Positions 46,001 to 58,000 of a stretch of DNA of 64,000 bases are shown piece after piece. The first letter of the stretch is position 1; each line of letters opens with the position of its first letter. Both the position numbers and the translations under genes were made by a program. Origin of the DNA: Undaria pinnatifida (lineage: Eukaryota > Sar > Phaeophyceae > Laminariales > Alariaceae); contig JABAKD010000004.1 in the NCBI GenBank assembly GCA_012845835.1, positions 10,675,022-10,739,021 of the forward strand, read 5' to 3'. A model generated the notes under the pieces. The model ran no database searches, was not told where the DNA came from, and saw only the letters and a program-made list of their open reading frames with translations.

Positions 46001-49000
46001 TCCTAACTTGGCGAGCTACACACCACATCCAAAAGAATGGGCTCGAGAAAATTAGTAGTGTAACCCCGTTAGAGCCCCAAAAGTCCCCCTATACTAACAT
46101 GAAGTAAACTTGTAAAAAAAAAAAAGCGTGTCAAGTTGTAAAGGCATTAACTCGACGAACAAACCCACATAGCCTACAAGTTATACACGAAAACAAAAAA
46201 ATGGTGCGAAACAAGAAGGGCGTTCAGATGGGTTTGGGCTAATAGGTTGAGGAGCCCCGTCATTCAGAAAATATTTTTTTATCCCAAAACGTTGTTCTAC
46301 CACTGTCGTAGCACCCGCGAATGCTGCCACAGGGGTTGGCAGTGCCTGATCTTTCTGTGGCTCCTCGTATGAGGAACTCCTCCACGTCACCCATCGACTG
46401 ACTTGGAGAAACTTAACAGTACACCCCGATCAACAACCCGAAAGTATGAGGAACTCCTCCACTTTCTCTCTTCTTTGCACACTTTTACTTTCCAGCTTCT
46501 GAACAAGCCGTGGTCACAGGTGTCATCCCTTCTCCTCCCCGGTTCTTGCCTTCAATTTTTATCGCGCATAGGGTTCAGCAATCCCACTGCTCGTCGATTG
46601 TTCATCGAGTGTTGCTAACTCACGCTCTCGCGCTTTCCGCAAGTCGATTTATCCACAAGAAAAAGTCTCAGCGAATTTATACGAGTATGCACTCGGTGGG
46701 GCTCGAACTCACGAAACTGACCTATACCAGGCTCGAGGATAACCTGATACGCCACCGGGGCGACCGGTCACCCATCGACTGACTCGGAGAAAATTAAGAG
46801 TACACCCCGATCAACAACCCGAAGGCTTAGAGGGTTAAAACGTGAAAACCTCATGAGAGCTTCGAACGATGTTGTTTATGTTCCCCGAAGTAAGGATCCT
46901 CGCCAGTCAGAAACAAATCCGTTAAAATATCCCACCCTTGTCTTAAAGCACGTCGTTGCTGCTGCTGTTGCTGCTGATTGAAGGTGGTATAGGACCGCCT
47001 AGTTCACGCCAAAGGCACGGCCATTTTCAGAACCGGTCTAGCCCGGACGATGTGCGAGCTGAATCTGAACACGTCGTTACTGTTACTGCTGCTGCCGACT
47101 GCAGGTGGTAGAGGGCCGCCTAGTTCACGCCGCGGGCACGGCCGTCTTCGCAACCGGTCTGGCCCGGACGATATGCAAGCTGCGCAGTCTCGGTGGCAAG
47201 GTCGGCTCGCACAAGACAGGCCGGGTTCTGCGGGCTCTAGGGCTGTGCGTGACCAAGGCCTTGCAGACCGGCAAGTGAAAATAACAGACCAAATAATCGA
47301 TAGAAGGGGACGGGGAGAGGGGTACAATCATTCATTGCCAGGCCGAGGCGATGGTATTGTAGTAATGGACCCCAGTTTTTATTCCAAAGCAGAGAGACAA
47401 GAAATTCCGTAGCGGTGAATTTCTCGAAATGACAAAGTACGCCTATTATTGTTTTGACCGAAATTCCACTTCATTTGTGCCCTAAAACGTGTTTATTTAG
47501 TTGATCAAGGGGTCAAGACACGCTTTACGTAAGGTCTACAGTCACCGCCGCGAGTGGCCCTTAGCAGCCGCTGCAAATGAACGGCAATCAAACTTGTCCC
47601 CCTGCCAAATCTGCGTTGTCGTTAGGCGTAGCGTAGCCTGTCAGAACGTGGACTCTCGCATCCCCACGACAGCACGGCGTTGGGGGGAGTCAATCATTGC
47701 CATGCATAGCCGTAGTATTTCAGACCAAACGACCCTCGCATCCATGCAAATACCAGAACTGAGCACGTCGGGTTTTTCATCGACCAGACAGACATTGCTT
47801 GCATCAGGCGCGCACGAAGGAGGGGGTGTACTCATTCGTGGTCTGCATTAGTCATTTGACGATTGGCCACGCACATTCCGTGCGAGGCGGAGCACCGCTC
47901 CTCCTCCTAGTAGAGACACCTCCAAAGTTGGGGGTCACTTTTGAGAGCTCGTGCGACTGGCTACCATATTTAGTCGCAGCCATAGGGTTATTCGGTTTGG
48001 CGATATGTATGTACGGCCGTCATGGAATTGTTTTTTACACTGGACAAAAAAAAGCACGTCTCAGTTAACCTTTGAGCAAGTCATACTCGGTACTTAAAAC
48101 GGGGGTGCCCCTTCCTAACGCAGCTCGAGCTTTCGAAAAAACTACTGTGCTTCCCTCGCCTCCTCAACCTCAGACCTAGCGGAACTGAGGATTTTGGCTC
48201 TGCACCGTGGTCTCCGGCAACCTGCGCTGCTTCTGTCTCTGGCGGAAGTAGTGCCGGACAACAGCGTGGGCTCGGACGCGCAACGAGCATCGGCTTCCGC
48301 CCTTGTTGCCTTTTGTGACGTGAGTTGGTGGAAGACGCGTGCCACGACAGGTATCGGTTTTTGGACAGAATACTTCGGAGCGACGCGGCTTCACTAGTGC
48401 AGACTACCGAACCGTACCCGAGATGTTTAGCACGGGCTATGTCCGCGGTGCACTACTTTTTTTTTCTGAGAGTCCTCACTCGAGAATCTCTGTTCCCCAC
48501 CCAAAACATTAATTTAGAGAAAACTGAAAATTCTACCCAGATAAAATGAACAATCCCATGGGCTAAGCATAAGATGAAAATCATCGCAAAATAACAAGAA
48601 TAATTTTAGGCGATTTTGGGGTTACAAGGAGCCCCCGTCATTCAGAATAAAACTTCTGAAATGTGCTGCCTCTGTCGTAGCGTGCGTCCCCATGTGTGTT
48701 TCATAGTTTTCTCGGTATTGATTTTTGTATCTGGGGCGTGGGACTGTGTGTATCGTGATACCCATCGATAGTTTTTCATAGTCTGCTTATGGGCCAGGAA
48801 TAGAGTTTTTTTTTACGTAGGGAACCTCAGAGAAATTCGGGAGCGCCCATACCATGCTAAATTATTTAGCAGCAAGCGTCATTATATCCACCCTTGACGC
48901 CTGCCACAGTGCAGGTAGTACGTTTTTTGCCAAACTTTTTCTCGATAACGACCCAGGATACGGTAGGCGGGGGTCACTTTCGGGGGAGGTTTTGGCAGTG

Positions 49001-52000
49001 GCTTGGTGGGGGTCAATCGCGCGAGTGACCTCCTTGTTCCTTTGTGGCCTTAAGATTTTGTGTTGTAACATTGAAATTGTGCGACGAGAATCCGCAACGG
49101 AAAGGTAAGCTATGCTGCGCTCGAAGACCCATGCTACGATAGAGGTGCACCACTTTTTTTCTGAAGGTTCCTCAAATTGGGAGCTTAAGACCTCTCCGAA
49201 AGGCTGATTTGGAAAAAAATAAAACAGCTACCGGATGAATTATCCCGTGGCTTGGGTACACAACAAGAATAATGCCAAAAAAAAGGGAATATTTCCGACG
49301 ATTTTGAGTTAAGGAGCGCCGTCATTCAAAACAAGAGTGCTATCGTAGCGTGTGTCCAAAAAAAGCACACAAAGTATCTTTGCCCGTGAGATACAGAGTC
49401 ACTCGTGCGAAAATGGGGGTATGATACTACAATACCGCGGCCTGGGTCTAACGGAGTTCCTCCACTGGGGAGTTACCCAGTACCATTGGATTAACGTGTT
49501 CCTCGATACCAGTTGTTATATAGCTAGGCCGTGGGCTTGTGGACCTGGCTAAATGTTACGTTCAGTCTCAAAATTCGGTGGTTGCGTGGCGTGTAGAGAT
49601 TCTCTGGTGACGAGCGTCAGAAACCTATGCGGCTAGCCCTACCGCAGCACGCGTCCCGGTCTTTTTCCGCTTGCGACGTGAGTTGAAAGCCGTGCTACGG
49701 TAGGGTATGCACGTCGGAGCCCAAACATTTCTCGCTGGCGGGGGAGCTCCTCAACTGATCACTTACCCAAAATCTATGGACATGATGTGCATTTTTTCAC
49801 TATGACCGAGGCTATCATACGGTATAATTCGTATTTGCACATTAATGTTTGCTCCTAGTTTTCGCAAGCGAGTTTAGGCCACTCTCAGACTCGTGCTAGG
49901 ATAGAGGTGGCGCGTTTCGGCTAACGCACTTTCATTTTGATCCAAGTCAGTTTCTGGGTGGGGCATGTAGTAGTTTACCTAGCGAGGGTCCTCGGATAAC
50001 AGGAGGTGCGCCTCTGCCGTAGCCTGTGTCTGTTGCGTCTTACGACGTGAGCCGATTCAAGTCCTGTTGTGCCTCTCTTAGTTGAAGAATCGGCAACGAC
50101 ACTGGGTGCACTGGATATCGCTAGACGGATAGAACAGTTTATTGTGACACATGCATACTTCGCCGGAGAGCAACCATGATATCCCTTTACTGACCGCACC
50201 TGCATTAACACCAGTCCAACACGGCGAAAACAGGGGAAAATGCTGTTGGTAATAATAGGAGGGCGCCGCTTGACCGCTCGAATGGATGCCTTCTACGACA
50301 GAGGTTTGCACCGTTTTTTTCTGAAAGATATAGGGCTCCTTAACCCAAAATCGTCCGAATTTCGTTAGTGTGTAGCAGTGTGTTTGCCGTTTGCCTAGGA
50401 CATGGTAAAGTTCATCGGGTTCAAGTTGCATGTTAATCTAGATATTGTTTTGCGTGAGTTACAGAGGAGTTTATCAAATAAGAAGCCCCTAAGAAACAAA
50501 CAGGTGCACCTTTGCCGAAGCATGTGTCTCAAATAAGGACAACACAGGGAAACAACGTGCTACTGGTGATAATGGCACGACTAGACCCCTTAAATGGTCG
50601 TCCCCGCATAAAAACCTTTGTATGTAAGATTAAGCACACGCTTAGTGTAGCAGGAGACCTCCTTTTAACCCCTTGGGTGACCACCCCCTTACATTTGAAC
50701 CAGTGCACCAAGGCCAAACAGGAAAATGCGTTAGGGGGATCGCGGTTTGACTTACGGCGGTTGTCTCGCACTCTTCCATGGTTTGGAAACATTAAGATCT
50801 AAACCAGTTTGGCGTGCTTGCTTCGTCGACAGAGGTCGCCAACGCTGTGGAAAGAGCTTGCCAAGCTGATTCGAGGTGAAGCGAGACTGCTCAAGGGATT
50901 CTTGGGGCAGGCCTCAGCCCTGGCCTCAATCACTGATCACCGCACTCAGGAGATCGCTTTTGAGGCCGTTTACCGAATGTGGAAGGTAACCTGTAGGGCT
51001 CTGCAGCGCCTTTGCTTGCGTAGAAGAGGACGGAGACTCATGACTAAGAGAGGATTAAATACATTATGTTATAGGGCTATTCCTTCAGATTCCTAACAAT
51101 AGTCATTGATTGGTTGTCCAGGTGTTATTCTAGGTATGGTATTGTAGATATTACTCAGTAATTGTCTAGGTGTTACATTAGGTAGCATCATACCACTCTA
51201 CAATCAGTTGCATTATACGAAAATACTTTGTAGTTTGTTGCGCACGACAGTTTCCGGGGTCTACGTCTGTGCATTTGGCTGGGGCCTATGTGGCTGGGCG
51301 GGGGGTGCTTATTGGTGTTGGCTTTCTGGGAAGCGATTTCGCTGGGCGTTTACTCCGCCATCCATGTATAATAGTTGCTAACCGCTAACCGTCGAGCCCA
51401 ACCAACTCACAGCCGTAACCTTGAAGGGATCAATCGCAGTTGAGACTCGATCTTAGGCTTATGGAATGCACGCCTTGCTGGTTGGGTGGCCATTCCTGGT
51501 TGCGATCGAACACCTAATGTCCATCTTACCCTTGGGTTAATTTGCGCACTCATTCCGCCTTCGGGCGCTGTCAAGGCAATAGGCAGCATAGTTACCTGTG
51601 AGTACCTAGTGCGTGGGCAAAACGATCAAGTATCGGCCTACTGCAAATAGAAAGGCACTCTTGCGTTGCTTCCCCCTCCGAGAGCACACCCCGTTTGGTA
51701 CACAAAAGGGTTTGTAATGAGGTGGACAATTGAGTAAGTTTGATTTTAATAACCGGTTTAGGGTCTTTTGGCGATCGTTGCGGTGTGCTAGTTGGATGTG
51801 CGAACGTCGCGTGTTCTGCCACGTTGGTGTTACCTGCTGGGACTAATCGATAGGTTTGGAAGAAGCAGCCGGGCGGCCCTCCGGCTTTGCCATCGGTAAC
51901 TCCTAAGGAAATCAAGGAAGGACTCTCTGGCATCTCTACCACCGATTTTGAGAGTCAGGTCCGGTCGATGCTTGCCACCATCAACGTTGGTGACCGTGAC

Positions 52001-55000
52001 AGCGATGATGACGGCTACGGTGGACCCCCATCTTCGTTCCCAGTGGAAACGGTGTACCAGGTGGGGAATTGTGGTGAAAGGGCTTAATTTTCCGTATCGT
52101 AGAGTAAAACGGAGGACGAAGGCTACGGTGGGGGGGGGTACCCCATCTTGCATTACCGGGTTTGAGCCACACGGAAAAGTGACCCTATACCTCACTGAAA
52201 AAATACTGTAGACGATGTTTTAGGTGCGGCGCAGGTTACCATCCCATTGCGGGTTCTTATCGCTACACTAAAAAAAACATGAAAGCTTCTATACCGCTAA
52301 CAAACAACAGGGTTCACTCGCGTGAGTGACCCTGAGCCACTGTAAAAGAAGACCCCAAAAGTGGCCTCCCTATTGCTGCCTTGGTCAAGGACGAGCTCTA
52401 TGCCCCATAAAAAAAAGTCACCCAAAAAACGAAAAGTGAGAAAGATAAGAACCGTGCGCGCAATGGGATGACCAATCCCGTTGGCCGCGCAGATGACACA
52501 TAACATGCTACGGTGACGGCACATCACTTGTTTTCTAAGGCTCCTGACTAGATGAGCTCTATTCCCTGATATTCCTCCATCCAATCCATCCAGCACCCTA
52601 TTTTGGGTAAAGTGAAAGTGTTTTTGTGATGAATAAACCCAGGACCTACAGTAGTAGGTATCGTGAAAAATAGAAACATTGCTAAACAAGAATGATTTAT
52701 TTTATTATTCCGACGAGCTTGGGCTCAGGAGCCCCGTCAGTCAGAAAATAGCATATATTACCTACTTTTATCGTAGCGTGTTTCAGATGCCAAACAATCT
52801 TGTAGAGCATGGACGGGGTTGCGAAGGTGTTTATACTAATGGTTCCCTTCAGTATTGCACCGTTGTTGTTGGCACAGACTGCGTGGGATCGTTTAACGGT
52901 TCTGTGTGCACATTCATGTGTGCTCCAAGCCTCGCCGAAACACGACTTTGAGAGCGAAACGAAAGTGCAACCAGAAGAACAATCCCATGGCCTAGGTATT
53001 CAACGAATATAAAATGTTGTTTTCAGCCACCACTGATGGTTCAACGATACCGGGCACTTCCGTACTAGATAGTTGAAAAACCATGTCAGTCGGAAGCCGT
53101 ATGTCCCAAAACTGCCACCCCTATATATCACGCGTGGTCTCTGTGTGCGTGTGTGTCCGTGTGTGCGTGTGTATGCGCGTGTGCTTGTGTGTGTTATGTG
53201 TGTTTATGTGTATGCCGTGTGTGCGTGTGTATATGTGTGCGTGTGTACATATGTACGTGTGTACATGTGTGCTTGTGAGCATGTGTGCGTGCGTGCGTGA
53301 GCGCGTATGTCGTGCTGGTGTGTTTTGTCGTCCTAAACGATGCAATTAGCCCCTTTTCAAGCTGAAGCACTTTAGGGCCCGAGCGTATCCTTTCTACCGG
53401 GGCATAGCTCGACTGCCGTCTGCGACTGTTTTGTTTTGCAGGTTACTGACTGGACGGGGCTAGGCTGCGAACAACGTCTGGGTCATGTCAAGTGGCTTGA
53501 TGTGGGCGGTGACTCGATCAGCATTCAGGTGAGAAAAACAACGGCCTCCTGTCGACGAACGGCCCACCCATAAGCGGAGACACCCTCCCCAGAGCCCTCG
53601 CAGTAACGCAGACAAGAGTAGAACCCACATAGTGGGAGAATGTGAGCTGTACAAGGAGGAATTGATTGTGTCAGAAGAGATTATAAACCACAGAAGGGTG
53701 TGAAATGCAGAAGTTTAGTAGATTATATAGTGCCGAGAAAGCGATCGCTATCCTAGGAGACAGATGGTAACCACAGGTGGGCAAAGAGGAAGTAGATAAG
53801 ACAACAACAAATCTCTTAATGTATTATGTGAAATAAACGTACTTAGCGCCCGAACATTGGAAGATCTCTATAAGGATTGCGAGCGGTGCTCCGTCTCGAA
53901 AGGGACGCGTGGTCAATGGTCAACTGACTAAGGCAAATGCAATAAATGAGTACGCCCCTCGCTGTCGACCCATGCGAAGACAGGGGTTGCACATTTGGGC
54001 GAAAGTGGATGTGGTTGACCGGACTCTTACATATTACAAAAATAAAAATACACTCCAGCTGCGAGATCGAAGATTTTGTCGACACTCACCTTTGCAAGCT
54101 GTGTGTGATACTCCGACCGCGAGTATTACTCGGTGTGTGTTCTCGTTAAGGATATAGGTCGGCGACTCCCCTTGAGACTACAGTGTAGCTTGTACCAGGG
54201 TCAACAGGATGATGTTAGTCAGTGTGTGTGCGGAAACTATAAAACCCGTTTTTGAGGGAAACAAAAATTGACAGCTGTGGAAGGAAATTTACGGCCTTGT
54301 TTTTGTTTTTCACTGGCGCATAGAAAGGTTGGTCGGGGTTGCGCGAGCGAAGGTCTTCGAAGCCATGTTTATTAGGGTTGGATGTTGACCTCCTCATGTT
54401 AGGAGCTCAGAAAATGCTTAGAACCTGCTGCGCACCCCTAGCGCGGGATGTCCATCTTGCTATAGGTTTTGTTGTACGCCTAGGACCTGGGATTGTTCTT
54501 CCGGGACTCGTAGAAATTTTTATTTTTCCGAGTCAGTTGTTGGGTGGGACATAGGAACCTCATAAAATGCTTGGTGCACCTCTACCGAGGCATGGGCCCG
54601 AGGAGCCTCAGGAAATAGTGACTACTGCCTACAGTACCAACATGGATACGCTTGTCGAGGCATGCTGTGGTAGGAGGCCCCAGCGGGAAAATCGTCCCTT
54701 GCTTTCGAGCCAACCTGCGGTAAAGGGGCCAAACGGGAACCATCTCCCTCGATGTTGACTCGCATTGTGATAAAGGGACTAAGTGAGCAAATCTCTTGCT
54801 GTCGAGTCATGCCGCAGAGGCCTCCTACTGTTGCTGTCGAGTCAACCTACAGCAGGGGGTCTTGAAACTTTGTATCAGTGTGCGCCTGACCAAATACAAA
54901 GTACCCTGGCTTTCGATTTCACTATTTTTTTTCTGTTTGGCTGGTGCACGACTTGCTTCAGATACGATGATATGTGCGTGTGCCCTTTTTATTTTCGTTT

Positions 55001-58000
55001 TGGTGAGTTCATTTTTTTTCCTGGCGTATTCTTCCACTGAAGAGTTCTGGGGCATGTTCTGTGACCACGGACTTGATTAGGTGTTTTCTTATGAGAACAA
55101 CAACAACAACAGAGGGGCCAATCCAGCATATCCTCTCTCACCGTCGAGCCATGCTACGGTAGGGGGTCGAAGCTAGGACATCCTGCCGCGCTATCATATC
55201 AAGTCATGCTACGGCAACGGCCCCAAGCGGGGGATCCATTCCTTAGAGGTCGAAGCAGGGAACCAAAGTGGGCTCCCCCCTTTGCTGTCGACTCCTGCTG
55301 CCGTAGGGGGCCCGAGCGGGGGACACCTTCCCTCGCAGTGGAGTCACGCCGCAAACGGGGGCCCAAGCGGGGACCTCCCCCCCCCCCGCCTTCGAGTCAT
55401 GCAAGCTACGGTAGGAGACCCGAGCTCTTCCTCTCCTCTCTCGTTTTCGAAGCTGTCATCCGATATGCAAGAAAGTACGCACAAGGTGCGGAAATCCGCC
55501 TCAAAAGTGTTTCTTAGTAGGATTCAGCCCACCCTTCATGCTCGCGACTCGCCGAGCACCTCATCGCGCTTCGGGTTTGGTGCACGCGATGTCTGCCTGG
55601 TCGGTTAAAACCGGGCTTGCTCTGTCCAGGAATTTTTAGGGTGCGAGGGTCAATGGTCGTAAGACTACGTACGGCTATGAACGAAATGGGTACATGCCTC
55701 GCTGTCGAGTCATGCTACGGTATGGGGCCCAAGCCGAGCTCCTCTCCGCCGCTGTAAAGCCATGCATCGGTAGGGGCGCAGAGTGGGGGGGGCTTCCCTC
55801 GCTGTCGGGTTATACCGAGGTAGAGGTTCCAAACAAGGGCGTGTTATCTCGCTATCTCTGTCGAGTTAGGCTACGGTGGGGGGGCTAACGGAACCCCCTC
55901 CTCCCTGACGGGTCATGCTACGGTAGGGGGGGGAAGCGGTATTTCTTGGGCTCTTGATGAGTTTGGAACTATATACCTGATCCAAACCCCAACGGTGAGA
56001 AAAATTGTGCTTGTGGCTTGACTGTTGCAAAGCCTCACGTAGCAGTGGCGAGGGTGGGTATTTACTAACTGCGGTCCCGATTGCTATGAAGTTAAAAAAT
56101 TACTTCGTACACCGGTATGGTACAGGCGATAATGGAATATATTGAGCGGTGCCTCAGTTTACGTATGCCCCGTCAGTCCGACAGCATTCACTTTGAACTC
56201 ACCCCCTTTACCGTGGCGTGGGGTGCATGCTACGGTAGAGGTGCGCCTACTTATGCCGAGACTACTTATGTGTTTTTACCTCTGAACCTAATCCAAAATA
56301 TATAGAAGGACGGTACGCGCTACTCCATGAACAATTCCATATGCTACAACAGTAGGTCCATAAAACGATTGTTATTCTAAAGCACAAACGATACTCCAGC
56401 GGGGTCGGACACATCCTACGGTAGAGATTCTCGCCGCTTTTTTTCTGAAGCCACTCGTTTGAGGAGGAGCTCCAGATGTATCTCACCCAGAATCTGTTTT
56501 TGAGCTATCATAACTGAATGTGCAACCCGTTGGACAAACCAATGGCCTTGGTGAAAACAAGACTATATTTTAACAAAGCATTACTGATATTCCGACGACT
56601 GATTCTACGATAGACCTCGCAAAAACCAGTGATTTTCTTTAACGAACGTTTCATGGCTCCTCGACACGAGGAAGGATTAAATGAAAACCAAAATGTTCGT
56701 ACGTCTTCTTGCTTGCAATAGACTATCGAACGATGACGTCGGGGGGGCAAGGGGCACCGTATTTCAGGAGATACGGCCGGGAGCTGGTTTCAAAACCGGC
56801 GATTTTGGTCAAGAAATGTTGGGGGGGCTACCGTAGAAACCCCCTCCATCAAAAAACGTTTTGGGCAAAAAGTGCTTCCTCTATACCTCTATCGTAGCGC
56901 GCGCCAATAGTCCACTTGAACGGCCGGTGATCACTCCGGTGGGAGGAAGAAGCATGCCACGATAGAGATGCACCCTCTATTTCTGGGCCTTCTCAGTCAA
57001 GGGACTCTATGCCCAATCCACCAGCTGGGTGGGACAAAAAACAAATTTACTACCCGAAAAACTCCATGTTCTAGGCATATACCACAAGACATTTCGCAAA
57101 ACAACAATGAAAACCCGACGGTTTGGGATTAAGGAGCCCCGTCTTTCGGAGACGTTTTGGCCAAAAAGCGCTACCTTTTATCGTATCACGCATCCTTGAG
57201 ACTCGTGCTACGGTAGGGGTTAGGGTTATTTTTACTAATACTACTCCTCACTTGAGTAAGTCGGTACCCCACAGAAGAAACGAGGACACTGAACGTGCAA
57301 CCCGATAATGAAAAACCGGGCCTAAGCAAACAAAACAAATATATATATATATATATATGTGAAACAAGATTGACGTCCCGACGATTTTGGGTTAAGGAGC
57401 CCGGCCGTTCAAAAACGAAAAATGAAAAAAGTGCTACCTCTATCGTAGCATTGAATCAGAACCAGTTGAGCAGCCCCATCAGTCAGAAATGTTTTGGCCA
57501 CAAAGTGCGACCCCTGTATCGTTAACATGCGTTGAACATGCCGCTCTGTCACGCCACGGGAGAATATATTGATACGAACGAACACCATTTTAAGTGCTAC
57601 CCGTACATATGATGAACATGCGGTATTTCTCTCTGTCACGCATCCGGGATAATATAGGTACGAACAAATACCCTTATTAATACCTTCGTCCGTCGCATTG
57701 AAGCACAAATATCCTGTGCAGGTGGTACCTCCTGAACGGCTGGGCCGAAACGTCGATAGGGTTTCCCCAACCCAGGGTACACGGTTGTAACGTTTACTCT
57801 CGTCCGCAATCAATCACAGGTATACTCCAAGAGCTCATGGGAGGAAGACGGAGAGCTTTCTCCAGGCATGTTTGTCAGCATCCCTGCTAGTGTTGTCGCC
57901 GCATCCAGCAAGATCATGGTTGGCACGAGATCAATGCAATTAGACGTCCCCTTTCTTCAGGTGAGAATTTCGTTTTCGTAAAATGCCCCAGATCTACCGT

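Noticed and set aside
47395..47430. Small-subunit rRNA-like word (CCGTAGCGGTGAA)
   Set aside because: Flanking sequence does not match rRNA; a single short word is expected by chance.
54225..54305. Possible promoter-like TATA motifs (AACTATAAAACCC)
   Set aside because: The motif belongs to the dispersed repeat shared with 13907-14160 and is not tied to a gene start.
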